In this document: positions 1 to 7,297 of the stretch, one piece after another | Layout: each line of letters begins with the position of its first letter | Position numbering within the stretch: the stretch's first letter is position 1 | DNA from: an uncultured Bacillota bacterium | GTDB lineage: Bacteria; Bacillota; Dehalobacteriia; UBA7702 | Assembly: GCA_902766525.1 (NCBI GenBank) | Contig: CACXDX010000164.1 | Span: 1-10,685 of the forward strand | Reading direction: 5' to 3' | DNA length: 10,685 bases | The notes under the pieces: generated by a model | The model's database searches: none | What the model was told of the DNA's origin: nothing | What the model saw: only the letters and a program-made list of their open reading frames with translations | Translations under genes and position numbers: made by a program

Positions 1-26
1 ACTTCTTTTCGTATGATCCTCATCCG

Positions 27-62
27 AAAAAGCGATCCGACAGCAGCTGCCGGATCATTTTT
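27..62. terminator. Probable bidirectional rho-independent terminator after the 5-FTHF cyclo-ligase gene
   Basis: Arms GATCCG (34-39) and CGGATC (51-56) pair perfectly. Inside them CAG/CTG adds three pairs after one A-C mismatch. On the minus strand the hairpin is followed by a run of five T (27-31 read in reverse), and on the plus strand by five T (58-62). It starts directly beyond the stop codon of the minus-strand cyclo-ligase gene, so it most likely ends that transcript. It may also end a plus-strand gene arriving from outside the window. The stem is short and its loop is tight, so the call is moderate. Confidence 0.55.
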
Positions 63-63
63 C

Positions 64-624
64 TCATTCAACTTTATAAATACGATCTTCCGTTACGATA
101 TATTCCATGGGATAATCGTAATCTTCCGGTTTTAAAGAATCACTGATCTGAAATTCGTAGCATACGGCAATTTTTTTACATTGTGCGGAAGTCCCGGGAA
201 GGTAGCGATCGTAATATCCGCCGCCAAAGCCGAGCCGATTGCCGTGAAGATCAAAACCGACGCCGGGAACGATAACGGCGGAAAGCTCCGTCGGCTCAAT
301 GAACTTCCGGGCCTCTTTTTTCGGCGCGCGGATCCCGAAGGCGCCGATCTCCGTATCCGCCTTCAAATCGCGCAAACGCGAAGCTTTCATGATCCCCTGC
401 CCAAAACAATAGGGAATATAAACCTCAGCCCCTTTTTCCAGCAAATAAGAGATAAAACCGTCGATTCCGCACTCATTGCCGAAAGCCAGGTAAACCATGA
501 TTTTTTTCCCGAGATCCATGGTTTTGAGATTTTCGGTGATCGCATCACTTTTCATTTTAACTTCACTCGGATCCATGTCGTCTCTGCGTTTCAGAATCCT
601 TTTCCGGCAAGCGTTCTTGTCCAT
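64..624 (-). CDS. fau: 5-formyltetrahydrofolate cyclo-ligase (5,10-methenyl-THF synthetase)
   Basis: The 186-residue protein should convert 5-formyltetrahydrofolate plus ATP to 5,10-methenyltetrahydrofolate in the cytosol, returning this folate to one-carbon metabolism. The family hallmark is the C-terminal segment at residues 121-141 (GVGFD, then GNRLGFGGGYYDRYL), which forms part of the nucleotide and folate site. The N-terminus is rich in Arg/Lys (residues 7-14), as is usual for the family's nucleotide-binding start. The length is typical and the gene looks intact. The ATG at 624 follows AAAGGA about ten bases upstream. The gene lies on the same strand as the tsaD operon but is separated from it by about 300 non-coding bases containing DnaA boxes, so it probably has its own promoter. 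Other names for this family are ygfA, yqgN and mthfs. The family call is secure. Confidence 0.93.
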   Translation of the reverse strand: MDKNACRKRILKRRDDMDPSEVKMKSDAITENLKTMDLGKKIMVYLAFGNECGIDGFISYLLEKGAEVYIPYCFGQGIMKASRLRDLKADTEIGAFGIRAPKKEARKFIEPTELSAVIVPGVGFDLHGNRLGFGGGYYDRYLPGTSAQCKKIAVCYEFQISDSLKPEDYDYPMEYIVTEDRIYKVE

Positions 625-650
625 TTTTCTTTTTTCCTTTCGATTTCATG

Positions 651-678
651 ATTATGCCAAAGAAGAATAATCATACAA
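651..678 (-). promoter_or_regulatory. Candidate promoter for the 5-FTHF cyclo-ligase gene
   Basis: On the minus strand, TTGTAT (673-678) is followed after 16 bases by CATAAT (651-656). Each box differs from the sigma-A consensus at one or two positions. This would place the transcription start near 644, about 20 bases before the ATG at 624. The region is AT-rich, so chance matches are likely. Confidence 0.35.
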
Positions 679-781
679 TTAATATACTGTCTTCAGCAGG
701 AACTATTAAAACAGCAGTATGATTTTGGGTTTTTCTCGCAAAAATGTCTCTAACAGGAGTTTCGAAATTTGTCGAAAAAAG

Positions 782-863
782 TTATCCACATTTTGACTGA
801 AAATGAAAAAATAATTTGGGAGTAAAACGGGAGTTATCAAAAAAATTATGCACATTATCCACA
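782..863 (+). promoter_or_regulatory. Cluster of three consensus DnaA boxes in the 625-920 non-coding stretch
   Basis: The non-coding stretch 625-920 (about 296 bases) holds TTATCCACA at 782-790, TTATGCACA at 846-854 and TTATCCACA at 855-863. All three match the DnaA-box consensus TTATNCACA exactly and point the same way, and the last two abut head to tail. Weaker two-mismatch relatives lie at 834-842 (TTATCAAAA) and 878-886 (TTATCCAAT). The surrounding DNA is AT-rich. Both flanking genes run on the minus strand, so the cluster is downstream of tsaD and upstream of the cyclo-ligase gene. It could be a DnaA-titrating or DnaA-regulated site. An origin is less likely (see findings). The boxes are directly visible; in vivo binding is inference. 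Confidence 0.6.
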
Positions 864-890
864 TTCAAGCAATTTGATTATCCAATGAAT

Positions 891-921
891 AATATGCATT
901 TTTTGAGAAAAATGGGATATT
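891..921 (-). terminator. AT-rich hairpin at the tsaD stop codon, possible weak terminator
   Basis: CATTTTT (897-903) pairs with AAAAATG (908-914) around a four-base loop. Outside a small bulge, AATAT (891-895) pairs with ATATT (917-921), the last base belonging to the tsaD stop codon. The hairpin therefore begins exactly where the long operon ends. It has almost no G-C pairs and no U-run follows on the minus strand, so it may cap the mRNA 3' end rather than terminate transcription. I see no better terminator in the gap. Confidence 0.3.
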
Positions 922-1937
922 TATTCATTTTGAAGTGGCATATTCGCTGTGGCATTCAGGGAAATGCTGTTAAAATCTTTTTTCAAATATTTGTAATATG
1001 CGACACTTCCGATCATTGCCGCATTATCGGTACAAAGGATCTTGGGCGGAGCGTGAAAACGGATCCCTTCTGCTTCGGCATGCTCCGCCATCATCGATTT
1101 CAATCTTCCGTTGGCGGCAACTCCACCGGAGAGGATCAGCTGCTTAACGCCCCTTTCCTTACAGGCCCGAATCGTTTTTTTACTTAAAACTTCAAAGAGA
1201 GCCTGCTGAAACGAAGCGGCGACATCCGCCTTATTGACTTCCTCATTTTTCATCGCGGCACGGTTCAGATAATTGAGAACATGAGATTTCAAACCGCTGA
1301 AGCTGAAGTCATAGCTATCCGGACCGAGCCATGCTCTGGGAAAATCGATGGCTTCGGGATCTCCCCCTTCGGCAAGGCGTTCCAAAGCCGCACCGCCGGG
1401 ATAAGGCAATCCCAAAGAGCGGGCGATTTTATCGAGGACCTCACCCGCGGCGTCATCTCTCGTCTCACCCATAACTTCAAATCTCAAATGTTCAGGCATA
1501 TAGACAATACTGCTGTGCCCGCCGGAAGCGATCAGAGCGCAAAGCGGCGGTTCCATATCCTGGGCAGACATTACTCCGCCGTAAAGATGACCCGAAAGAT
1601 GATGAACGCCGATAAGCGGGATTTCCAGCGTTTCCGCAACGGCTTTCGCGTAGGATAATCCCACCAAAAGCGAACCGATCAACCCCGGTCCTTTCGTCAC
1701 GGCAACGGCATCAAGTGATGAAGGAGCCAAACCCGATTCTTCCAAAGCAAGCTTTACCACAGAAGAAATTTTTCGCAAATGTTCTCTGGAAGCAATCTCG
1801 GGAACGACACCGCCGTAAGCCTTGTGAGTCGCGATTTGAGTATATATGATATTGGAACGAATTTTTCTGCCGTCGTCAACAACGGCGGCGGAAGTTTCGT
1901 CACAGCTGGATTCTATGGCCAAAATATGTACGCTCAT
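921..1937 (-). CDS. tsaD: tRNA N6-adenosine threonylcarbamoyltransferase TsaD
   Basis: TsaD transfers the threonylcarbamoyl group from threonylcarbamoyl-adenylate to A37 of tRNAs that read ANN codons, giving t6A. It works in the cytosol in a complex with TsaB and TsaE. At 338 residues it has the usual family length. The ASKHA-fold start has the DETS motif at residues 13-16, the GPGLIGSLLVG segment is at 83-93, and the metal-binding HxxxH pair is H113 and H117. A further expected metal ligand is D304 in the C-terminal CTDNAAMIG segment. The ATG at 1937 is preceded by GGAG eight bases upstream, lying within the end of tsaB-rimI. Only three bases separate the two genes, so they are co-transcribed and probably translationally coupled. 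Older names are gcp, ygjD and ydiE. No key residue appears to be missing. Confidence 0.97.
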   Translation of the reverse strand: MSVHILAIESSCDETSAAVVDDGRKIRSNIIYTQIATHKAYGGVVPEIASREHLRKISSVVKLALEESGLAPSSLDAVAVTKGPGLIGSLLVGLSYAKAVAETLEIPLIGVHHLSGHLYGGVMSAQDMEPPLCALIASGGHSSIVYMPEHLRFEVMGETRDDAAGEVLDKIARSLGLPYPGGAALERLAEGGDPEAIDFPRAWLGPDSYDFSFSGLKSHVLNYLNRAAMKNEEVNKADVAASFQQALFEVLSKKTIRACKERGVKQLILSGGVAANGRLKSMMAEHAEAEGIRFHAPPKILCTDNAAMIGSVAYYKYLKKDFNSISLNATANMPLQNE

Positions 1938-1940
1938 CTG

Positions 1941-3086
1941 TTATCTCCAGGGTTTTTCCTTATCGGGATCGGGGAAACGAAGCCACATGATCAAGGCATC
2001 TTCTCCGTTATCTTCATAGTATTTTTTCCGCAGACCTTCCCGCTGAAAGCCGTGACTTTCATAGAGATGAATCGCCGTTTCGTTGCTGGGCCGCACCTCC
2101 AGCGTAATGCCGCGAACACCATACAAACCGGCTACGGCGATGATATGCTCCAGCATCGCTCTCCCCTGCCCTGTATGACGGTGATCGGCGTGAACGGCGA
2201 TATTGGTAATATGGCATTCATTGTCCACCAACCAAAAACCGCCGTAAGCCGTAACTTTACCTCCGCTGCGGATCACCCAATAATGACCGTAACCGTTGGT
2301 CATTTCATCATGAAAGATTTTTTTCGACCAGGGTCTCGGGAAACAGGTTTTATCCAACTCCACCAATTCGGGGATATCCTTTAAATTCATGGCGTCGATC
2401 ACGTAATCCGTAAACTTTGCTTTCGCATCAACGCCGCGCAGATAAACGGGGGAAGGATCACGCGTATAACACGATGACGGCGCGGCAGCGGTCAATCGCA
2501 GCAACGCTTCGCCGCAAATACCGTTTTTTTGTTCATCACCAAAGCTGCAGCGGGATCCGTAGCAGGATTCGATTTTATCGCGCCAACCGGCAACGGCGTC
2601 ACCGAAAAAAAGAACCGGCTCCGTCTCCGGCAGTTTTTCCATTAACTCCCGCAAAGGAGAAATCGCCGTTTCTCTCATAAGCTTTTCGATTTTGCCGCCG
2701 TGATTACGAAAAACACCGGCATAGACCTGACTTTTTCTCGCGTCTAAAATCGGGACGAAAAGTCCCTCGTAATCACGATAATTTTCCGCCAAAACATCAA
2801 TGGAGCAAAGAGGCACGACCGGAACACCGAGCAAATCGGCAAAACCTTTTGCCGTCGCGATCCCGATACGCAGACCCGTAAAGGAGCCGGGGCCGACGGT
2901 TACGCCGATCAATTCGATATCTTTCATGCAAAGACCGGTTTTTTCCAATAAACCGTGGATCATCGGCATCAAATAAGGGGCATGATTGCGGTTATCCGCC
3001 CGAAAATCCTCGGCAAGTAAAGTATCTCCGTCACCGATAACGGCTGCCATCGTTTTTGAACTGCAATCAAAGGCAAGAATCTTCAT
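1941..3086 (-). CDS. tsaB-rimI: TsaB-RimI fusion: t6A complex dimerization subunit and ribosomal-protein-alanine N-acetyltransferase
   Basis: One uninterrupted 381-residue frame joins two enzymes usually made separately. Residues 1 to about 222 are TsaB, an inactive TsaD paralogue that scaffolds the t6A complex. It starts MKILAFDCSS, carries GPGSFTGLR at 65-73 and ends near PVYLRG (213-218). Residues from about 225 to 381 form a GNAT acetyltransferase of the RimI type, which acetylates the N-terminal alanine of ribosomal protein S18. It shows FPRPWS (249-254), the acetyl-CoA loop R303-x-x-G306-x-G308, E330 in LEVR and Y342 in LYESHGF; the last two match the catalytic pair known from E. coli RimI. 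The linker between the domains is very short. The start codon overlaps the end of tsaE by 20 bases. Fusions of this kind are annotated in other anaerobic Bacillota, so it is unusual but not unique. Confidence 0.95.
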   Translation of the reverse strand: MKILAFDCSSKTMAAVIGDGDTLLAEDFRADNRNHAPYLMPMIHGLLEKTGLCMKDIELIGVTVGPGSFTGLRIGIATAKGFADLLGVPVVPLCSIDVLAENYRDYEGLFVPILDARKSQVYAGVFRNHGGKIEKLMRETAISPLRELMEKLPETEPVLFFGDAVAGWRDKIESCYGSRCSFGDEQKNGICGEALLRLTAAAPSSCYTRDPSPVYLRGVDAKAKFTDYVIDAMNLKDIPELVELDKTCFPRPWSKKIFHDEMTNGYGHYWVIRSGGKVTAYGGFWLVDNECHITNIAVHADHRHTGQGRAMLEHIIAVAGLYGVRGITLEVRPSNETAIHLYESHGFQREGLRKKYYEDNGEDALIMWLRFPDPDKEKPWR

Positions 3087-3552
3087 GATTTCTCCATTCC
3101 TTCAAGATCCGCTCTTCCTCACTGCCGTCCCGAGCCGTAAAGGTCAAACGTCGTTGTTCTTCATTCTCCGCAATCTTATCGATTTTTATATCGATATGCC
3201 CATAGGGGAAGCCCTCCCTTATCACGTTCGCCCATTCGATCAGAACAACCCCGTCGTTCTCCAAATACTCATCAAAACCGAGATCGAAAAAATCATCAAT
3301 CCCGCTGAGATTGTAGGCGTCAAAATGATAAAAAGGAAGCCTTCCTTCATAAATACAAAGCAGAGTATAACTCGGGCTTTTAATATTCTCAACGATTCCC
3401 AGTCCTTTTCCGACGCCTTTCGCAAAAACCGTTTTGCCGGCTGCGAGATCTCCGTCGAGGAAAAGATTACTTCCGGGAGTCAACATTTTTCCGAAAGATT
3501 CCGCCAGAGAATAAGTCTCCGCCTCACTGTTCGTCATTAAAGATATCTTCAT
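3067..3552 (-). CDS. tsaE: tRNA threonylcarbamoyladenosine biosynthesis ATPase TsaE
   Basis: TsaE is the small P-loop ATPase that binds the TsaB-TsaD heterodimer and resets it between rounds of t6A synthesis. The 161-residue protein has the Walker A loop GDLAAGKT at residues 34-41, the family segment SPSYTL at 59-64, YHFDAYN at 75-81, and the Walker B-like LIEWAN at 104-109. Length and motifs are normal. The ATG at 3552 lies 29 bases inside the uracil-DNA glycosylase gene. A second in-frame ATG at 3537 gives a protein five residues shorter. Neither has a good Shine-Dalgarno sequence, so the start is uncertain and translation may depend on coupling. The 3' end overlaps tsaB-rimI by 20 bases. 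The older name is yjeE or ydiB. Confidence 0.95.
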   Translation of the reverse strand: MKISLMTNSEAETYSLAESFGKMLTPGSNLFLDGDLAAGKTVFAKGVGKGLGIVENIKSPSYTLLCIYEGRLPFYHFDAYNLSGIDDFFDLGFDEYLENDGVVLIEWANVIREGFPYGHIDIKIDKIAENEEQRRLTFTARDGSEEERILKEWRNHEDSCL

Positions 3553-4129
3553 AAATGCCGTCTTTCATTTCATCAAAAACACGTTTGATCTCTTGGAAAT
3601 CCTGCCAAACGGGAATCTTTTTCTGAGGATCCCGAAGCAGCGCCGCCGGATGAAAAGTAGGCATGACCAGGAAATTTCCCATTTTCACCCATTTCCCGCG
3701 CGCTTTGGTAATGGCCAGCTTCGGATCGATGATGGCCTTTGCCGCCGAAGCGCCGAGCAGAACCAGGATCTTCGGCTGAATCGAAGCGATCTGATGACGA
3801 AGAAAAGGCATGCAGGCCTGAACTTCTTCGGGAGCCGGAACCCGATTCCCGGGCGGGCGACATTTCACGATATTACAAATATAATAATCATCATCCTTGA
3901 ATCCTGCGGCATCAATGATTTTATCCAACAGTTGTCCCGCTTTGCCCACAAAAGGCGCGCCCTGAAGGTCTTCCTGTTCGCCGGGCCCCTCACCGATAAA
4001 GACGAGATCGGATTCTTCGCTGCCCCGGCCGAATACCAGATTATTTCTGGTTTTTCCCAGCGGACAGTTTTCACAGGTCTGAAGCTTTTCTTCCAATTTG
4101 ATCAGGTGTTGCCTGCGATGAGTAATCAT
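3524..4129 (-). CDS. Family 4 uracil-DNA glycosylase with a 4Fe-4S cluster
   Basis: The predicted role is removal of uracil from DNA after cytosine deamination or dUMP misincorporation. The 201-residue protein has GEGPGEQED at residues 46-54, the segment that activates water and contacts uracil, and a C-terminal FHPAALLR (159-166) carrying the HPA motif. Four cysteines in the family spacing (C19, C22, C90 in NIVKCRPPGNR, and C106) should hold an iron-sulfur cluster. I chose ATG 4129 because AGGAGG sits nine bases upstream. Extending to the TTG at 4147 would place this ribosome binding site inside the coding sequence. The gene sits between alr and tsaE with a 29-base overlap into tsaE. A DNA repair gene inside a t6A operon probably reflects co-transcription rather than a shared pathway. 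Confidence 0.92.
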   Translation of the reverse strand: MITHRRQHLIKLEEKLQTCENCPLGKTRNNLVFGRGSEESDLVFIGEGPGEQEDLQGAPFVGKAGQLLDKIIDAAGFKDDDYYICNIVKCRPPGNRVPAPEEVQACMPFLRHQIASIQPKILVLLGASAAKAIIDPKLAITKARGKWVKMGNFLVMPTFHPAALLRDPQKKIPVWQDFQEIKRVFDEMKDGIYEDIFNDEQ

Positions 4130-4155
4130 CGAAAGTTCCCTCCTCAAAAGAGCAA

Positions 4156-5271
4156 TCAGTCGTCATCTTCAAAATAGTAATATTTCGGCACCCTCTTCAA
4201 TGAAGTCAGAAGTTCATAGGTAATGGTTCCGGCTTTTGCAGCCGCTTCTTCCAACGGAATACGCACATCACCGTTGCCGCCGTAAAGGATCACTTCGTCA
4301 CCGACAGCTGCTTCGGGCACATCGGAAACATCGATCATGCACTGATCCATACAGATGTTGCCGACCTGAGGCACACGCCGTCCCCTGACGATCATATCCG
4401 CTTTGCCGCTTAAGGAACGGAAATAACCGTCGGCATAACCTACGGGGATCGTCGCGATTTGACGTGTTTCCGAGGTCACATAATTTCCCATATAACTGAT
4501 TTCCGAGCCCTTCGGTGCATCGTGTATGCGAACAATAGCGCTTTTCAGCGTTAAAACCTCTTTCAGCTCATTGCTCCTTCCCGAACCGCTGCCGAAGCCG
4601 TGGAGCAAAATGCCGGGACGAACCATATCAAAATAGGCTTCGGGATAATCGAGAATCGCGTTGCTGTTGGCCAAATGACGGATAGGCAGATCAACTCCGG
4701 CAGCGATAAGATCATCCGTGAAAGAACGAAAGAGATCGATTTGAGCCATGGTGAATTCACGGCTTTTATCGGTCTGGGAAAGGTGAGAAAAAATCCCTTC
4801 CAATTCAATATGAGGCATCTCGGAAATAACTTTGATTTCTCCCTTCGACCGTTCCTCCGGTAAAAAACCGATCCGATGCATACCTGTGTCAACGGCAATA
4901 TGGACAATCGCTTTCTTTTTCATTTGTCCGGCAAGATAATCAATGAGACATGCGGTGGAAAAACAGAAGACCGTTACGGTAAGATCATATTGGATCGCCT
5001 TGATAAGATCTTTTTCGGGGATCGCGCCGAGAACGAGAATCGGCAAATCGATTCCCTTTTTTCTGAGTTCGATGCCTTCTTCCACAACGGCAACGGCAAG
5101 ATAATCAACGCCTTCCTCTTCCATGATGCGAGCCATAATGACAGCGCCCATGCCGTAACCGTTGGCTTTCACCGCCGGGCAGATCCTGCGTTCGTCTCCG
5201 ACAAGTTCCCGCACAATGCGAACGTTATGACGCAGAGCCTCCGTATCATATTCCGCACGATTATAAGACAT
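4156..5271 (-). CDS. alr: Alanine racemase, PLP-dependent
   Basis: Alr interconverts L- and D-alanine in the cytosol and supplies D-alanine for peptidoglycan. The 371-residue protein has the N-terminal TIM barrel with the PLP lysine K35 in AVKANGYG. It also shows MHRIGF (131-136), HLANS (199-203), RPGI (218-221) and GYADG (278-282). The C-terminal beta domain has the second catalytic residue, most likely Y260 in SYMGNY, and CMDQCM at 307-312. The family usually has SYG at the tyrosine; the methionine at 261 is a small deviation. The protein ends in an acidic EDDD tail. The gene begins two bases after the nnr stop codon and ends 26 bases before the glycosylase gene. The order acpS-nnr-alr is common in Bacillota. 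Confidence 0.96.
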   Translation of the reverse strand: MSYNRAEYDTEALRHNVRIVRELVGDERRICPAVKANGYGMGAVIMARIMEEEGVDYLAVAVVEEGIELRKKGIDLPILVLGAIPEKDLIKAIQYDLTVTVFCFSTACLIDYLAGQMKKKAIVHIAVDTGMHRIGFLPEERSKGEIKVISEMPHIELEGIFSHLSQTDKSREFTMAQIDLFRSFTDDLIAAGVDLPIRHLANSNAILDYPEAYFDMVRPGILLHGFGSGSGRSNELKEVLTLKSAIVRIHDAPKGSEISYMGNYVTSETRQIATIPVGYADGYFRSLSGKADMIVRGRRVPQVGNICMDQCMIDVSDVPEAAVGDEVILYGGNGDVRIPLEEAAAKAGTITYELLTSLKRVPKYYYFEDDD

Positions 5272-5273
5272 TT

Positions 5274-6836
5274 TTATTCGGCTCCTTTGAGTTTTTCTTC
5301 ATAATCCGCCAAAACCGCAGGCAAATAATCAACGATATCCGCGGCGGTCAGACCCATCTCCCCGGTATCGTGAACGGCGATATCACCGGCAAGACCGTGA
5401 AAATAGACGCCGAGAGCGGCGGCGGACAAGGCATCCAGGCCCTGACCGAGCAAAGCGCCGATGATACCGGAGAGCACATCGCCCATACCGCCGGTAGCCA
5501 TACCCGCGTTTCCGGTACAATTCACCAAAAGTCTGCCGTCGGGCGCGGCAATCATGGTGCGGCTTCCCTTTAAAACAACTACGGCATCAAATCGTTTTGC
5601 CGCTTCCGAGGCGGCGTCCATCCGATTTTCCTGAACTTCCCGAATGGATCTGCCGAGAATACGCGACATTTCGCCGGGGTGAGGAGTGAGAATCAGCGGA
5701 TGATGATTGTTTCTTCCTTCCATTTCACCCAAAGCAATCAGCGCATCCGCATCCAGAACGAGAGGACAGTTGATATCCTCAACAATGCGTTTGACCAATG
5801 CAATACTTTCCTGTGTGCGGGACAAGCCCATTCCCAAAACAAGAATTTTATTCCCGGTCTGATGCAAAATCGGCTCCGCGGCCGAAAGGCCGAGAGAACC
5901 GTCTTCCTGCTCAGGCAGACAACAGGTCATGGCTTCAAGATTATGAGCCCGGACCACATCATGGAGGCTTTCCGGCATCAAATACGTAACCAAACCGGCA
6001 CCGGCTTTCAAGGCGCCTTTACCGGCTAAAATAACGGAACCGGCCATATTCGGCGACCCGCCGGCAACAAGGATATGACCGTAAATACCTTTATGAGAAT
6101 CAGCTTTACGGGGACGCATTTTGGTCAGCGCCCAAGCCTCATCGATCAAAATATTTCCTTCTTCTTTCTCCTCTGTTATTTCGGGCGGAAAAGAAATATC
6201 GGCGATATGCAGACGACCGTTAAATTCCCCGCCCGGTGCGAGAATATTACCGAATTTGGGAAGAGCGAAAGTGACGGTATCTTCGGCGGAAACAACGGTA
6301 GTTCCGACTTCGCCGTTGTCAGCGTCGACACCGGAGGGAATATCAAGCGAAAAGACGCGAACGTCAACTTCATTGATGATATCTATTACATCTTTGGCCA
6401 GACCTTTCAATTCTCCCTTAAAGCCGGAACCGAAAATCGCGTCAACGATCAGATGTGAAGTCATCAACTTCAGACGAAACAGAGCAAGATCGCGGACTTC
6501 ATTCAAAAAAGTGGCGCGGATCCCGATGGCTTCGGCAATATCCCAGTTTTTTCTCGCGGCCGGAGAAAATTCCTCGGCAGCGGCAAGGCAAAAGATCTCG
6601 ACCCGAAATCCTTTATTAAAAAGATGGCGCGCCATGACCAATCCGTCACCGCCGTTATTGCCCTTACCGCAAATGACGGCAATTCTTATTTTCTCCGTTT
6701 CACCCTGAAAAAAGGACGCGGCCAGATCCGCACTGCGCAGCCCGGCATTTTCCATCAATACCAGAGTATCGAGACCATACTTTTCCATCGCATCCCGATC
6801 CATTTCCCGGGATTCTTCTCCGTTGATCAAACGCAT
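5274..6836 (-). CDS. nnr: Bifunctional NAD(P)H-hydrate epimerase and ADP-dependent NAD(P)HX dehydratase
   Basis: Nnr repairs hydrated, inactive NADH and NADPH. The N-terminal YjeF_N domain epimerizes R- and S-NAD(P)HX, and the C-terminal ribokinase-like domain dehydrates the S form with ADP. The 520-residue protein has GKGNNGGDG at 57-65, VDAIFGSGFKG at 131-141 with likely catalytic D132, and IPSGVDADNG at 166-175. The dehydratase half starts near residue 240, with TPHPGEM at 384-390 and GNAGMATGGMGDVLSG at 442-457, where D453 is the probable catalytic base. The frame stays open to 6932, but ATG 6836 is preferred: it has GAAAGGA about eight bases upstream, starts the domain as MRLINGEE, and avoids overlap with acpS. 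The gene ends two bases before alr. Both halves look complete. Confidence 0.96.
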   Translation of the reverse strand: MRLINGEESREMDRDAMEKYGLDTLVLMENAGLRSADLAASFFQGETEKIRIAVICGKGNNGGDGLVMARHLFNKGFRVEIFCLAAAEEFSPAARKNWDIAEAIGIRATFLNEVRDLALFRLKLMTSHLIVDAIFGSGFKGELKGLAKDVIDIINEVDVRVFSLDIPSGVDADNGEVGTTVVSAEDTVTFALPKFGNILAPGGEFNGRLHIADISFPPEITEEKEEGNILIDEAWALTKMRPRKADSHKGIYGHILVAGGSPNMAGSVILAGKGALKAGAGLVTYLMPESLHDVVRAHNLEAMTCCLPEQEDGSLGLSAAEPILHQTGNKILVLGMGLSRTQESIALVKRIVEDINCPLVLDADALIALGEMEGRNNHHPLILTPHPGEMSRILGRSIREVQENRMDAASEAAKRFDAVVVLKGSRTMIAAPDGRLLVNCTGNAGMATGGMGDVLSGIIGALLGQGLDALSAAALGVYFHGLAGDIAVHDTGEMGLTAADIVDYLPAVLADYEEKLKGAE

Positions 6837-6883
6837 AGCTTCATTCCTTTCTCTTATTTTGCAATATCCGGTTAAACGACATT

Positions 6884-7246
6884 TTATTCCCTGATTTCTC
6901 CGATGGCAAAAGCCACGGCATATGTTTTGCAATGACTCAGGGAAACATCCAGTTTTTCAATAGACAAATCCTGTCTCTTTTTCTCGGCGCTGCCGGTCAA
7001 TTCGTAAAAAGGGCGTCCCCCTTCATCACTGAGAATACTGATTTCACAGAGGGGAACACTTTCACCGAAGACCTTGATCAAAGCCTCTTTGGCACAAAAA
7101 CGCGCAGCCAGACTTTGAACATGATGATGAACGGGAGAAAAAAGTTCCCGCTCTTTTTCGGAAAAAATCCGCTTTAAAAACATGGGATTATCCAAGTTTT
7201 TCTTTACACGATCGATTTCGATGATATCTGTTCCCACGCGAATCAT
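6884..7246 (-). CDS. acpS: Holo-[acyl-carrier-protein] synthase
   Basis: AcpS transfers the phosphopantetheine arm of coenzyme A to the conserved serine of apo-acyl carrier protein, switching on fatty acid synthesis. The 120-residue length is typical. The two Mg-binding motifs are present: GTDIIEI at residues 5-11 with D7, and ARFCAKEALIK at 48-58 with E54. The C-terminal SLSHC at 102-106 is the usual substrate-proximal segment. It is the first gene of the minus-strand operon. GAGG (CCTC on the plus strand, 7255-7258) lies eight bases before the ATG. The 47 bases between its stop codon and the nnr start hold only the nnr ribosome binding site. Confidence 0.96.
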   Translation of the reverse strand: MIRVGTDIIEIDRVKKNLDNPMFLKRIFSEKERELFSPVHHHVQSLAARFCAKEALIKVFGESVPLCEISILSDEGGRPFYELTGSAEKKRQDLSIEKLDVSLSHCKTYAVAFAIGEIRE

Positions 7247-7268
7247 ACAAAAAACCTCGTAAATATAC

Positions 7269-7297
7269 TTTACATCTTTCTTATTTTACAATATAAT
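7269..7297 (+). promoter_or_regulatory. Sigma-A-type promoter of the lipoprotein gene
   Basis: TTTACA (7269-7274) is followed after exactly 17 bases by a perfect TATAAT (7292-7297). The predicted start near 7304 gives a leader of about 23 bases containing GGAG (7314-7317) before the ATG at 7327. The first in-frame ATG at 7312 would be too close to the transcript start and would lack a ribosome binding site. Confidence 0.75.

Noticed and set aside
1..26. Tail of a plus-strand gene entering from the left
   Set aside because: A frame with a stop at 14-16 exists, but a handful of codons cannot be assigned to anything.
625..800. A 6S RNA gene upstream of the cyclo-ligase gene, as in gamma-proteobacteria
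   Set aside because: I see no long rod-like self-complementary structure with a central bubble, and the linkage is not expected in Bacillota.
625..920. Chromosomal replication origin (oriC)
   Set aside because: There is no dnaA, dnaN, rpmH or parAB nearby, only three good boxes, and both flanking genes run on the same strand, unlike the divergence expected at an origin. It remains possible only if oriC is unlinked from dnaA.
4130..4147. TTG start of the uracil-DNA glycosylase six codons upstream
   Set aside because: The AGGAGG needed for initiation would lie inside the coding sequence; it fits the ATG at 4129.
6837..6932. A 32-codon N-terminal extension of the NAD(P)HX repair enzyme
   Set aside because: It would overlap acpS by 49 bases, has no family similarity, and the ATG at 6836 has a proper ribosome binding site and begins the domain correctly.
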